A stretch of 42,654 bases of DNA from Terriglobia bacterium (GTDB taxonomy: Bacteria; Acidobacteriota; Terriglobia; UBA7540). Below are positions 1 to 7,508 of this stretch, piece by piece (position 1 is the stretch's first letter; the number at the start of each line of letters is the position of its first letter). Below the pieces are notes generated by a model. That model saw nothing but the letters and a program-made list of their open reading frames with translations, did no database searches and was not told the DNA's origin. The stretch spans positions 1 to 42,654 of the forward strand of contig JASHON010000189.1 in assembly GCA_030041095.1 (NCBI GenBank), read 5' to 3'. Position numbers and translations under genes: made by a program.

Positions 1-437
1 TCTTCTCCCTCGGTGGTCGAGATCACCACCACTTTCATAGCTTCGCCGAGATCGTAATTCGCGGGGCAAATCAGGTTGCCGACGTTTTCGATGAAAAGCG
101 CCTGTGTGTTCTCGATCGGCAGCCGGCTGAGGGCATCTTGGACGAGCTTGGCTTCCAGGTGGCAACCGCCGTGCGTCACAATCTGCACCACCGGGACGCC
201 GTAGCGTGCTACTCGTTGCGCATCGAGGTCCGTATGGACGTCTCCTTCGATCACCGCCACGCGCAGGCGGCAGCGAAGCCGGTCCAGCGTGCGCTCCAGC
301 AAGCTGGTCTTGCCCGAGCCGGGTGAGCTGACCAGGTTCAGAGCGAAGACTCCCAGCTTTTCGAGCAGGGCACGATTCGATCGCGCTATTTCATCATTTT
401 TCTCCAGGATTTTTCTTTCAATCGTGATCACGCTCAT
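1..437 (-). CDS. hypB: Hydrogenase nickel incorporation GTPase HypB (3' part cut by window edge)
   Basis: HypB is the cytoplasmic GTPase that, with HypA, inserts nickel into the large subunit of [NiFe]-hydrogenases. The visible N-terminal 145 residues begin MSVITIERKILEKND and carry the P-loop SSPGSGKTSLLE, followed by VIEGDVHTDLDAQRV and the HGGCHLEA segment, which holds metal-ligand residues of the family. The NLICPANYDLGE stretch is also typical. There is no His-rich N-terminal nickel-storage stretch, so this is a short-type HypB. The start ATG overlaps the hypA stop (ATGA), which implies translational coupling. The gene continues past position 1. The hydrogenase structural genes are not in the window. 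Confidence 0.95.
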   Translation of the reverse strand, partial: MSVITIERKILEKNDEIARSNRALLEKLGVFALNLVSSPGSGKTSLLERTLDRLRCRLRVAVIEGDVHTDLDAQRVARYGVPVVQIVTHGGCHLEAKLVQDALSRLPIENTQALFIENVGNLICPANYDLGEAMKVVVISTTEGE

Positions 438-796
438 GATGCGTCGCCATCCTCGTCAGCCAGCTCGATTTCTGTTACATTCAGCTCTCTCCCTGAAACG
501 ATTTCGGTATCCGCACTTCCGCATTGCGGGCAAATAAAAGCCAGTGCGCGCGGCTCAAACGGCTCTTTGCAGCTTCGGCAGAGGCAACGAAGCGGGACGC
601 GCTCGATGAAGAGCGCGGAGCCTTGAAGCGGCGTGCCTTCCACCAGCGCACCGAAGCAAAATTCCAGGGATTCCGGAACAATTCCCGCCATCTCGCCCAC
701 CTTCACCCGAACGGATTGGACCCGCTCCGCAAAGCCGGAGGGAAGATGCTGCGCTGCAATTTCGAGAATGTTTTGTGCTACTGAAAGTTCGTGCAT
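434..796 (-). CDS. hypA: Hydrogenase maturation nickel metallochaperone HypA
   Basis: The 120-residue protein starts MHELSVAQNI. His2 and the N-terminal amine are the known nickel ligands of the family, and this fixes the start at 796 although the frame stays open further upstream. Two zinc-binding CxxC pairs are visible, CRSC at 73-76 and CPQC at 89-92. The length matches the family (about 115-120). HypA delivers nickel to HypB and the hydrogenase apo-subunit in the cytoplasm. It is the first visible gene of a leftward operon, overlaps hypB by four bases and is preceded by the Crp/Fnr-like site cluster at 909-957. Confidence 0.95.
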   Translation of the reverse strand: MHELSVAQNILEIAAQHLPSGFAERVQSVRVKVGEMAGIVPESLEFCFGALVEGTPLQGSALFIERVPLRCLCRSCKEPFEPRALAFICPQCGSADTEIVSGRELNVTEIELADEDGDAS

Positions 797-881
797 TTCG
801 CGTCTCAACCGGGCGAAAGCCAACGGCGCCGTCCTGTGCCGGGAAAAACCGGCTCGGCCGGGCATTTTGACTCCAGATCCC

Positions 882-892
882 ATTTTATTATG
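882..892 (-). promoter_or_regulatory. Possible -10 region for hypAB
   Basis: Read on the minus strand, the sequence CATAATAAAAT offers two overlapping -10 boxes, CATAAT (892-887) and TAAAAT (887-882). No -35 hexamer stands at the right distance. With TAAAAT the start point would fall near 875. That puts the centre of the AGTGA-N6-TCACA palindrome (915.5) about 40 bases upstream, the usual class II position for a Crp/Fnr activator. Confidence 0.35.
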
Positions 893-908
893 TAACGCCG
901 CCAGGGTA

Positions 909-957
909 GTGACGGAGATCACATTCGTTATCACACCCGCTTGTGACACGCCTCACA
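909..957. promoter_or_regulatory. Array of Crp/Fnr-type half-sites between hypA and the MFS exporter
   Basis: The only space between divergent hypA and the exporter holds AGTGA-N6-TCACA (908-923) and TGTGA-N6-TCACA (942-957). The latter matches the classical Crp consensus half-sites exactly. An extra TCACA at 931-935 faces the TGTGA at 942. The last three half-sites are spaced 11 bases apart, about one helical turn. The arrangement suggests cooperative binding by a Crp/Fnr-family regulator acting on either or both genes. This is inferred from sequence only; no regulator gene is in the window. Confidence 0.5.
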
Positions 958-1015
958 TCACGGGGACCCGGAGAGCGGGAAAATGTAGTCGGCGCACCAG
1001 GAGGAAATCCGGGCG

Positions 1016-2650
1016 ATGGATGGAATTGCACGGACGAATGGCCTGAAAGAGCCGGGTACGGCTCTGCTCGTAATGGAGCCCGAGTCGCCGCCTTGGACGC
1101 CGGCGCATAACCGGTGGTTCGTGGCAAGCGTCGTGGCTTTGGCGGCGTTCATGGAGGTCCTGGATATGACCATCGTGAACGTGGCCGTGCCCCACATAGC
1201 GGGCAGCCTCGCCGCAAGCAATGACGAAGCCACGTGGGTACTCACTTCGTATCTGGTTTCGAATGCCATCATTCTGCCTCTCAGCGGTTGGCTCGCCGGC
1301 GCGGTCGGACGCAAGCGCTACTTCACGCTCAGCCTGGCCGTTTTCACCCTCAGTTCGTTGCTGTGCGGCATCGCACCATCGCTGGGCGCGCTCATTTTCT
1401 TCCGCGTGCTTCAGGGAGCAGGTGGCGGCGGCATGCAGCCCATGGCGCAGGCAGTTCTGGCAGATACTTTTCCGCCAGCACTTCGCGGCCAGGCATTTGC
1501 GGTCTTTGGCATCACGACCGTCGTCGCTCCCGTAATCGGTCCGACTTTAGGAGGTTGGATCACGGACAACTATTCCTGGCGGTGGATTTTCCTCATCAAC
1601 ATCGGAGTGGGAATTGCGGCGCTGGCGCTCATCATGCGGTTTTTGGAGGATCCGCCCTATCTGAAGGAGCAGCGGAAAAGGCGAGTGAGAATCGACTACA
1701 TCGGCTTCGGCCTGCTTGCGCTCGGTGTGGGATGCCTGCAGGTGCTGCTCGATAAGGGCCAGGAAGACGATTGGCTCGGTTCGCACTTTATTGTGACGCT
1801 GATTGTCATTTCAGCAATCAGCCTGGTGGCGTTGGCCATTTATGAATGGCGCAGCCCGCATCCGGTTATTGATGTGCGGCTCTTTACAAACTTCAACTTT
1901 TTGAGCGCCAACGTGATGATGTTCATGGTCGGGGTAATGATGTTCAGTTCGCTCGTGTTGATGCCGCTTTTTCTCCAGACTCTGATGGGCTATACAGCGG
2001 AGATTTCCGGGATCGTGCTTTCCTTTGGAGCCATTTTTACCCTTTTCGAATTGCCGCTGGTCGGCCGGCTCACCACCAAGGTTCCGGCCCGATACCTGAT
2101 TGCTTTCGGCTGGCTGGCGCTGGCTTTAGGTATGCTCGTCTCGACTCAGCAGGTGGATTTGTACGTCAGTCTCTGGTCCATCGCCCGGTTGCGCGTGTTT
2201 CAGACCATCGGTTTGCCGTTTTTATTCATTTCGCTCACGATGATCGCCTACGTAGGATTACCCGCCGCGAAAAACAACAGCATCGCGGGCATCATCAATT
2301 TTACTCGCAACATCGGAATGAGCTTTGGGACTTCCATTGTTACCACGTTGATCGCCCGCCGCTCGCAATTCCATCAGCAGGTTCTCGCCGCCCACGTCAC
2401 AAGCACTAATCTTCAATTCGACGGCGCTTTGAACGGACTGACGCAAACGCTCGCCCATGCGGGGCACAGCGGGACGGAAGCTGTTTCCGCAGCCTACGGG
2501 CTCATCTACCGGGAGGTCCTACGCCAGGCATCGACGCTGGCTTACGTGGACACGTTTAAGGTGCTGGCTTTGGGCGCCGGCTTCATGCTGGCGTTATGCG
2601 CGCTGCTCAGACGCAATAAGCCGGCTGCGGGAGCTCACTTTATTGAATGA
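1016..2650 (+). CDS. MFS transporter, DHA2 (EmrB/QacA) family drug exporter
   Basis: A 544-residue inner-membrane protein with the length and hydrophobic pattern of the 14-helix DHA2 family. The first helix carries ALAAFMEVLDMTIVNVAVPH, the family's motif D1 region. WVLTSYLVSNAIILPLSGWL and the GRKRYF loop (motif A) follow, then a Pro/Gly-rich helix with GPTLGGWI (motif C of antiporters). These proteins exchange protons for drugs or other amphiphiles. An AGGAGG at 999-1004 supports the start at 1016; Met20 is an alternative. No EmrA-type adaptor or TolC partner is adjacent, so the substrate cannot be assigned. The next gene begins 16 bases downstream and is probably co-transcribed. Confidence 0.9.
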   Translation: MDGIARTNGLKEPGTALLVMEPESPPWTPAHNRWFVASVVALAAFMEVLDMTIVNVAVPHIAGSLAASNDEATWVLTSYLVSNAIILPLSGWLAGAVGRKRYFTLSLAVFTLSSLLCGIAPSLGALIFFRVLQGAGGGGMQPMAQAVLADTFPPALRGQAFAVFGITTVVAPVIGPTLGGWITDNYSWRWIFLINIGVGIAALALIMRFLEDPPYLKEQRKRRVRIDYIGFGLLALGVGCLQVLLDKGQEDDWLGSHFIVTLIVISAISLVALAIYEWRSPHPVIDVRLFTNFNFLSANVMMFMVGVMMFSSLVLMPLFLQTLMGYTAEISGIVLSFGAIFTLFELPLVGRLTTKVPARYLIAFGWLALALGMLVSTQQVDLYVSLWSIARLRVFQTIGLPFLFISLTMIAYVGLPAAKNNSIAGIINFTRNIGMSFGTSIVTTLIARRSQFHQQVLAAHVTSTNLQFDGALNGLTQTLAHAGHSGTEAVSAAYGLIYREVLRQASTLAYVDTFKVLALGAGFMLALCALLRRNKPAAGAHFIE

Positions 2651-2666
2651 GTGGGAGGTGGATTCT

Positions 2667-3308
2667 ATGTACCGTGTTCTGACGATTTCGAGAGAATTCG
2701 GCAGCGGTGGCGGCCGCATCGGACGCAGCATCTCCGAAAAGCTTCGATGGAAGCTGCTGGATAAGGCATTCATTGATAACATCGCCCGTGCCGCCAAAGT
2801 CGATCCTCAACTGGCGCAGCAGTTCGACGAGCGGACCGACACCTGGCTGGAGCGGCTGGGCCGCCAGGGACTTTGGATGGGCGCCCTGGAAGGCATCGCG
2901 CTCTTCAGCCAGCCGGAAACGTTTGACGCAGAAACGATGGCGACGCTGGAGCGGAAAATGATTGGAGAAGCCTATCGGGCCGGCAACTGCGTGATTGTCG
3001 GCAGGGGCGCGCAATGCGTCCTGCAAAACTGTGACGACGCTGTTAACGTTTTTGTCTTTGCGCCCTGGGCGCAAAGAATGGCAGAAGTTCAGCGGCGGCT
3101 TCCTGAAGAAAAAAGCATTGAGGAACGAATCCGGTCAATGGACCGCCAACGCGCGGATTACATTCGCAGTTACTTCGGCTGCAATTGGATGGACCCGCAT
3201 CTTTACAATCTCATGATCTCTTCCGCACTTGGAGAAGATGTCGTGGAGTCCACCATCCTTTCAGTTCTCGCCGGCGGTGGCGGCTTGCGCGCTTCTCTGG
3301 CGTCCTGA
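2667..3308 (+). CDS. Cytidylate kinase-like family protein
   Basis: A 213-residue P-loop protein of the cytidylate-kinase-like (AAA_26) family. The N-terminus MYRVLTISREFGSGGGRIGR holds the nucleotide-binding loop in the R-x-F-G-S-G-G form characteristic of this group. VIVGRGAQCVL and an Arg-rich lid-like segment (ERIRSMDRQRADYIRSYF) follow. Related proteins are presumed nucleotide kinases, but the physiological substrate of this subfamily is not established. GGGAGG lies directly upstream and fixes the ATG at 2667. The gene sits 16 bases after the exporter and ends on the base before the folE stop, so two convergent units meet with no spacer. Confidence 0.8.
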   Translation: MYRVLTISREFGSGGGRIGRSISEKLRWKLLDKAFIDNIARAAKVDPQLAQQFDERTDTWLERLGRQGLWMGALEGIALFSQPETFDAETMATLERKMIGEAYRAGNCVIVGRGAQCVLQNCDDAVNVFVFAPWAQRMAEVQRRLPEEKSIEERIRSMDRQRADYIRSYFGCNWMDPHLYNLMISSALGEDVVESTILSVLAGGGGLRASLAS

Positions 3309-3962
3309 TTATCTTGCGCCGCGCACGAGCGTCAGAAACTCCTCTCGCGTCCGCTGCGCGGTACGGAAAACACCGAGCATGGCGGACGTGACGGCGACGG
3401 AATTCTGCTTTTCGACGCCGCGCATAATCATGCACAAGTGGCGGGCTTCGATGATGACGCCGACACCAAGAGGATGGATCTTGTCCATCAACGTTTGGGC
3501 AATCTCGTTCGTCAGGCGCTCTTGCACCTGCAAGCGCCGTGCAAAGACATCTACGACGCGGGGAATTTTGCTCAGGCCGATCACCTTCTTGGATGGAATA
3601 TAGGCCACATGGCAGCGGCCGAAAAACGGCAGAAGGTGGTGCTCGCAGAGGCTGAAGATTTCAATGTCTTTGACGATGACCATCTCATCATAGCAAACGT
3701 CGTAAAGGGCGCCGTTCAGAACCGCGTCAACGTCTTGCGAGTATCCGCTGGTCAGAAACCGCATTGAGCGGGCCACTCGCGCGGGCGTTTTCAGCAAGCC
3801 CTGCCGCTGAGGATCTTCTCCCATCGCGACGATGATGTGGCGCACGGATTCTTCCACGCCGTCCAGGCCGTTCGCTCCTGCAATCCGCGTAGGCGCTGCG
3901 GGCAGTTCACATTCACTTGCTTCGTCGCGTTCCGACTGATTCTCCAGTTTCATTGGCTTCAT
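3309..3962 (-). CDS. folE: GTP cyclohydrolase I
   Basis: FolE converts GTP to 7,8-dihydroneopterin triphosphate, the entry step to folate, tetrahydropterins and queuosine. The catalytic zinc ligands are visible as C106-E-H-H109 and C177 (in RHLCM). The [19 protein letters not shown] segment and the [14 protein letters not shown] strand are typical. The 217 residues include about 35 extra, poorly conserved N-terminal residues. The start is uncertain: TTG 3968, ATG 3962 and ATG 3953 all lack a good ribosome-binding site and all lie inside the upstream reading frame. As placed, the two genes overlap by 50 bases. It is the last gene of the pterin operon. Confidence 0.95.
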   Translation of the reverse strand: MKPMKLENQSERDEASECELPAAPTRIAGANGLDGVEESVRHIIVAMGEDPQRQGLLKTPARVARSMRFLTSGYSQDVDAVLNGALYDVCYDEMVIVKDIEIFSLCEHHLLPFFGRCHVAYIPSKKVIGLSKIPRVVDVFARRLQVQERLTNEIAQTLMDKIHPLGVGVIIEARHLCMIMRGVEKQNSVAVTSAMLGVFRTAQRTREEFLTLVRGAR

Positions 3963-4368
3963 ATTCAAAGAAATTAGATCTCGTTTCTCTGATCCTCACT
4001 CGTTTCAGGCGGGCATCTCCGTTTTTACCGGGAAATCTCGGCTGGAGCAGCTTGTAGATTTCCATGCACAAATTTTCCGTGGTCGGCGGAAGATTCCGGA
4101 AGGTTTCCGTGTCCAGGTTGAGATGCGTGTGATCGAACCGGTCCAGCACTTCTTCCCGGATGGCCGCATCCAGCACTGACAGATCGAGAACCATGCCGGT
4201 GGCCGGGCTCACGCAACCCTCCACGGTGACCTCAAGCTCGTAATCGTGGCCATGGCCATTGGCATGATTGCACTTGCCATAAAGCCGCACGTTCTCCTCG
4301 GTTGAAAGAAAATTGCAATGTAAGCGGTGAGCGGCGGAGAAATGGTAGCGCCGTGTAAGTTGAACCAT
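3913..4368 (-). CDS. 6-pyruvoyl-tetrahydropterin synthase / QueD family protein (copy 2)
   Basis: A 151-residue member of the PTPS/QueD family, which acts on the FolE product to give 6-pyruvoyl- or 6-carboxy-tetrahydropterin. Zinc ligands H14, H39 and H41 (in HGHGHDY), catalytic C33 (GKCN), the D79-H80 pair and the substrate-anchoring Glu128 (RIRET) are all present, so it should be active. It aligns almost residue for residue with the copy encoded just upstream but has a longer C-terminal tail. Its ATG overlaps the stop of that copy (ATGA). Without queC, queE or queF nearby, a queuosine role is only one option; tetrahydrobiopterin-type synthesis is the other. Confidence 0.88.
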   Translation of the reverse strand: MVQLTRRYHFSAAHRLHCNFLSTEENVRLYGKCNHANGHGHDYELEVTVEGCVSPATGMVLDLSVLDAAIREEVLDRFDHTHLNLDTETFRNLPPTTENLCMEIYKLLQPRFPGKNGDARLKRVRIRETRSNFFEYEANETGESVGTRRSK

Positions 4369-4775
4369 CAGTCTCCATAGTAGTCCACGTAGAGGTCCGA
4401 AGTCTCGTAAAGCCGAACGCGGTGCAGGCAACCTGTGGAAATTCGTCCAGCCAATCGCCGCCAGATTTCGATGGCAATATTTTCCGTGGTCGGAATTTGC
4501 GAAGCAAATGCCGGCACGTCCGCATTAAGGAACTTATGGTCCATCGCATCGAGCACTTCGGATTCCAGGATCTCTTTGAGGTCTCTCAAATTCATCACCA
4601 TTCCGGTGGCCGGGTCAATCGTTCCCGCCACGGTAACTTCCAGCACGTAATTGTGACCGTGGCCGTGCGGGTTGTTGCATTTGCCGAAAACACGGCGGTT
4701 TTCTTCCGGGCTGAGCGATGGATTGTGATAGTAGTGTGACGCGCAAAACTCCGCCCGGCGGGTCACATAAACCAT
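4368..4775 (-). CDS. 6-pyruvoyl-tetrahydropterin synthase / QueD family protein (copy 1)
   Basis: A 135-residue PTPS/QueD-family enzyme with zinc ligands H14, H39 and H41, catalytic C33 in GKCNNPHGHGHNY, D79-H80 (AMDHKFLN) and Glu124 (RLYETSD). The FGKCNNPHGHGHNY region resembles the animal/cyanobacterial PTPS form more than the neighbouring copy does. The start at 4775 is preferred over 4805 because AAAGGA lies seven bases upstream and because it falls after the stop of the glycosyltransferase gene. It is translationally coupled to copy 2 by a four-base overlap. Two intact tandem paralogues ahead of folE point to two sequential or parallel steps on the same pterin. Confidence 0.88.
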   Translation of the reverse strand: MVYVTRRAEFCASHYYHNPSLSPEENRRVFGKCNNPHGHGHNYVLEVTVAGTIDPATGMVMNLRDLKEILESEVLDAMDHKFLNADVPAFASQIPTTENIAIEIWRRLAGRISTGCLHRVRLYETSDLYVDYYGD

Positions 4776-4785
4776 GGCATTCCTT

Positions 4786-5841
4786 TCACCGCTCCCGGAC
4801 GGCATAAACCCGGCCCTTCCAGCTTACGGCGCCCGCGTACCGGTAAGCACGGAGCGAATTGAGCAGCAGGGCGCACACGAAGGGCGTGCCCACGAGCGAT
4901 CGTAGCGCTGAGCGCGCTGAAAAGCCCGCACCGCGAAGCGCACGGCGATAGGCCGCTTGTTCCGCCACAAGCGTTCCCGCGCCCACCGCCATCAAGGCAA
5001 AACCCGCTGGTGCCCACCCGCTCAACAGAAAGAAGCCGCCACAAATCATCCCTGCCACGCCGGGCAATCCATACGCCAGAAGCAGCCGCAATAGCGCCAG
5101 CAGAACCCTGCGAGTACTCCCTGAGTACAAGAGAAACAGATTCTTCGTCCATCCTCGCCACATCCCTCCGAAGCTCGCGTACATGCGCGTTTCCACCCAG
5201 CCGCCTCCGGGAAGAAACAGCAAGCGTTTGCCGGCCGCCTTCACCCTTCGGGCGAGATCGACATCTTCGAGCACGGCTTGGGGAGAAGCTGCATGGCCGC
5301 CCACGGCCTCGTACGCCGAGCGGCGAATCAGAATGTATTGCCCGTTGGCTGCCGCATCCGGAGCATTCGGGTCGTTCACTTTGTCAAATGGGTACAAGCG
5401 CGCCAACTCGACAAAGATGAGCGGCATGACGGCCTTTTCCCACCATCTCAGCATTCTTTGCCCTGGCGAAACCGAGAGCAGGTCTGCTCCGCTTTCTTCC
5501 GCCCGCTTGAGTAAATGCCGCAGGCTGCCAGGATAGTGTTCCGTATCCGCATCCGTAAAAAGCAGCCATTCTCCTGTGGCTGCTTGTGAGCCAACGAAGG
5601 CTGCATGAGGCTTACCCAGCCAGCCTGTGGGCAATTGTTCCACGCGGAGGATGCGCAAGAGGGGGATTTGCTGTTGCAGCTCGCGGAGAACCTCGTCGGT
5701 CCCGTCATCCGATTCGTCGTTGACGACGATGATTTCTCGGACCTCCGGCTGCGCTGCAATCGATCGAACGCACCGTGCAATGTTCCCCTCCTCGTTTCGA
5801 GCTGGGACGATGACTGAGACGCGGCCGACATCATTTGCCAC
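4786..5841 (-). CDS. Membrane-associated GT2 glycosyltransferase (HpnB/CrtQ-like)
   Basis: A 351-residue family 2 glycosyltransferase. The nucleotide-sugar fold shows VSVIVPARNEEGNIARCV (residues 8-25), IIVVNDESDDGT, the DxD-type LLFTDADTEH and VLEDVDLARR. The C-terminal third is hydrophobic with about three membrane segments, giving the architecture of hopene-associated HpnB and carotenoid-type glycosyltransferases. The start is GTG at 5841; no strong ribosome-binding site is seen. It heads the pterin operon, with ten bases to the next gene, so the acceptor might be a pterin or a lipid. Operon position alone does not decide this. Confidence 0.8.
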   Translation of the reverse strand: MANDVGRVSVIVPARNEEGNIARCVRSIAAQPEVREIIVVNDESDDGTDEVLRELQQQIPLLRILRVEQLPTGWLGKPHAAFVGSQAATGEWLLFTDADTEHYPGSLRHLLKRAEESGADLLSVSPGQRMLRWWEKAVMPLIFVELARLYPFDKVNDPNAPDAAANGQYILIRRSAYEAVGGHAASPQAVLEDVDLARRVKAAGKRLLFLPGGGWVETRMYASFGGMWRGWTKNLFLLYSGSTRRVLLALLRLLLAYGLPGVAGMICGGFFLLSGWAPAGFALMAVGAGTLVAEQAAYRRALRGAGFSARSALRSLVGTPFVCALLLNSLRAYRYAGAVSWKGRVYAVRER

Positions 5842-5870
5842 AGAAAATTTAGCGCGGTTGCCTTTCTGAA

Positions 5871-6001
5871 CAGGCTGCGGAAAACTCGGCGCCGCCGCGA
5901 ATGGTGCGCCGGCATCTTGCCGGCCTACGTTGAATTGAAGGGAGTTGCCGGCTGGAAGCCGGCGCTACGTCAACTCCCCAAAAGACTTTTTCCGCAGCCT
6001 G
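5871..6001. repeat. 131-bp inverted-repeat element, copy 1 of 3
   Basis: The element is bounded by near-perfect terminal inverted repeats (CAGGCTGCGGAAAACTC at the left, its complement at the right). Inside are a GCCGGCA/TGCCGGC hairpin with loop TCT and a GCCGGCT/AGCCGGC hairpin with loop GGA. The second is enclosed by GGAGTTG (5941-5947) and CAACTCC (5971-5977). The other copies start at 13208 and 19531, all 131 bases long. It lies upstream of the glycosyltransferase gene and just before the promoter of the next rightward gene. No open frame or transposase is inside. Confidence 0.9.
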
Positions 6002-6046
6002 TGAAGCCGGTAGCAGTTTCCTGCAGGCTTTCCGCGAATTTCCAAG

Positions 6047-6052
6047 TATAAT
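6047..6052 (+). promoter_or_regulatory. -10 box of the TlpA-like gene
   Basis: A perfect TATAAT lies 14 bases before the start codon, so transcription would begin only about eight bases upstream of the ATG. No good -35 hexamer is present at 16-18 bases, where the sequence is CAGGCT-like. AAAGGG abuts the ATG directly, which is closer than usual for a ribosome-binding site. Confidence 0.5.
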
Positions 6053-6066
6053 AAACGGTTAAAGGG

Positions 6067-6627
6067 ATGAGCAAACTAGGGATTGGATTAGGGATTGCGG
6101 CCGTGGCGTCAGGCGCGGTTCTGTTTGTCGTCTTCGGGCGGCCGGCGGGGCTGCTTGCAGACGGAGATATGGTCCCGGATTTTTCCCTTCCGGCAGCCGG
6201 TCAAGGCTCATTCAGGTTTCGCCAGGACCGTGGCCACGTAGTGATCCTGAACTTCTGGGCGACGTGGTGTCCGCCGTGCGTTGCAGAGACGCCGAGCCTT
6301 GAGAAATTCGCGGCCAAGGTGCGGCCGATGGGGGTACGTGTGATTGGCGTCAGCGTCGATCAGAATTTGCCGGCGCTTGAGCAATTCGCCTCGGCGTATA
6401 GCTTGACGTATCCGATTCTGCGAGACCCCAACCAGGCCCTGGCTTCGCGTCTTGGGACTTACAAATTTCCCGAAACCTATATCGTCGATCGGGACGGACG
6501 CCTGGCGGACAAGATTATCGGCGCCACGGATTGGGGGGACCCCAGCATGCTTCAGTTCGTCGCGGCGCTGGTGCATTGGCCGCCGCGTGGAATGAGTACT
6601 GCGAAGACCGGCGGCGCAAACTGGTGA
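6067..6627 (+). CDS. TlpA/ResA-type membrane-anchored thioredoxin-like protein
   Basis: A 186-residue thiol:disulfide oxidoreductase. Residues 1-22 form an uncleaved signal anchor, placing the thioredoxin domain outside the membrane. The domain starts at VPDFSLPAAG and carries the active site WATWCPPC (C68, C71) and the cis-proline segment KFPETYIVDRDG. The pattern fits the AhpC-TSA/Redoxin TlpA group, which reduces cysteines, for example during cytochrome c maturation. No cytochrome maturation gene is adjacent, so the substrate is unknown. It forms a one-gene unit with its own -10 box, running toward the sigma-factor operon. Confidence 0.88.
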   Translation: MSKLGIGLGIAAVASGAVLFVVFGRPAGLLADGDMVPDFSLPAAGQGSFRFRQDRGHVVILNFWATWCPPCVAETPSLEKFAAKVRPMGVRVIGVSVDQNLPALEQFASAYSLTYPILRDPNQALASRLGTYKFPETYIVDRDGRLADKIIGATDWGDPSMLQFVAALVHWPPRGMSTAKTGGANW

Positions 6628-6670
6628 GCTCGCCTCGCGCTCGCCGTCCTCCGGCTCTATAATTTGCCTG

Positions 6671-6693
6671 GTTGAGACCGGAAGCATCTCAAC
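6671..6693. terminator. Weak hairpin in convergent gap
   Basis: GTTGAGA (6671-6677) pairs with TCTCAAC (6687-6693) around a nine-base loop, in the gap between two convergent genes. No T-run follows on either strand, so a rho-independent terminator is only a possibility. The rest of the 211-base gap holds nothing recognisable apart from a TATAAT at 6658 with no gene behind it. Confidence 0.25.
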
Positions 6694-6838
6694 ACTCCTC
6701 GTTGGGCCTTCCGTAGCAGTTTCGCCCTTCCCCGGGATAAAGATCGCGCACAGCCAGGTTCCAGCAGGTCACCTCTCTGACGTCTTCTGCCGGCGGCAAA
6801 GTCATGCCTAAAGTGCTGGCGATACGTAGCGCAGTCAG

Positions 6839-7408
6839 TTACTTCATCACATGGAGCGTCACATAAACTCTCAGCACGCGGCCGCTGACGGGGTCGGTTG
6901 ACATGGTGCTCTCGGTGGTTTGGCCGTTGCGCATGAGTAACTCAACGCTGGTGCTGAAGTCATCGAATACGGGCATCGTGACGACGGCTTGAGAGGAGGA
7001 ATTGTCATTGTTTTCTCGGGCCGCTCCGCCCGACGGATAGATCGAATTCCTCGACAGCACGAGATGAATGGTGAAGAGGCCGTCCCCCAGGACGGTCGCC
7101 TCGCAATCAATCCTCGTCCCAACCTGGGTTGTTGGCCCTAACTCGCCGGGCCGCGGGGCATAGGGTACCCTTAAACCCATCCGCAGCTCCGAGCGCTGTG
7201 GCAACCGGCTGCTCGCCACAGCCGGAACCGTATACGGCAAGCTGCTTATCTCTTTGCTCCCTTGGTACTCTTTAAAAACCACCTGCACTTTGATTGGAAC
7301 CATCTGGTTCGCCGGTTCGGCGGTGGACCCTTGAGTCTGCGCCTGAGCCAACGTTCCAAGAATCAGAATGCTGAAGATGCCCGTCACTAAGATCTTGCTG
7401 GTTCTCAT
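6839..7408 (-). CDS. Secreted protein of unknown function in sigma-factor operon
   Basis: A 189-residue protein with a clear signal peptide (MRTSKILVTGIFSILILG, cleavage probably after LAQAQ near residue 24). The mature part is beta-rich and shows VPIKVQVVFKEYQG, a QVGTRIDCEATVLGDGLF segment and a C-terminal DPVSGRVLRVYVTLHVMK. The pattern recalls short extracytoplasmic proteins found with acidobacterial sigma factors, but I cannot name a family. AAGGAG seven bases upstream sets the start at 7408; the frame is open to 7501. It is the third gene after an ECF sigma factor and its anti-sigma factor, so it may be a target or sensor of that pair. Confidence 0.75.
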   Translation of the reverse strand: MRTSKILVTGIFSILILGTLAQAQTQGSTAEPANQMVPIKVQVVFKEYQGSKEISSLPYTVPAVASSRLPQRSELRMGLRVPYAPRPGELGPTTQVGTRIDCEATVLGDGLFTIHLVLSRNSIYPSGGAARENNDNSSSQAVVTMPVFDDFSTSVELLMRNGQTTESTMSTDPVSGRVLRVYVTLHVMK

Positions 7409-7508
7409 CGCACGCTCCTTTGCTGCCGTTAAAAGTTTGCCTAACCCTGAAGAGGCACTGAAATGCCTGGCTTCGCCCAGGATGACAGTGACGGATTTCA
7501 CTTGTTCT

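Noticed and set aside
3913-4775. Queuosine operon
   Set aside because: PTPS/QueD-family genes and folE fit the first steps, but queC, queE, queF or a preQ1 riboswitch are not seen in the neighbourhood, so the gene symbol queD was not given.
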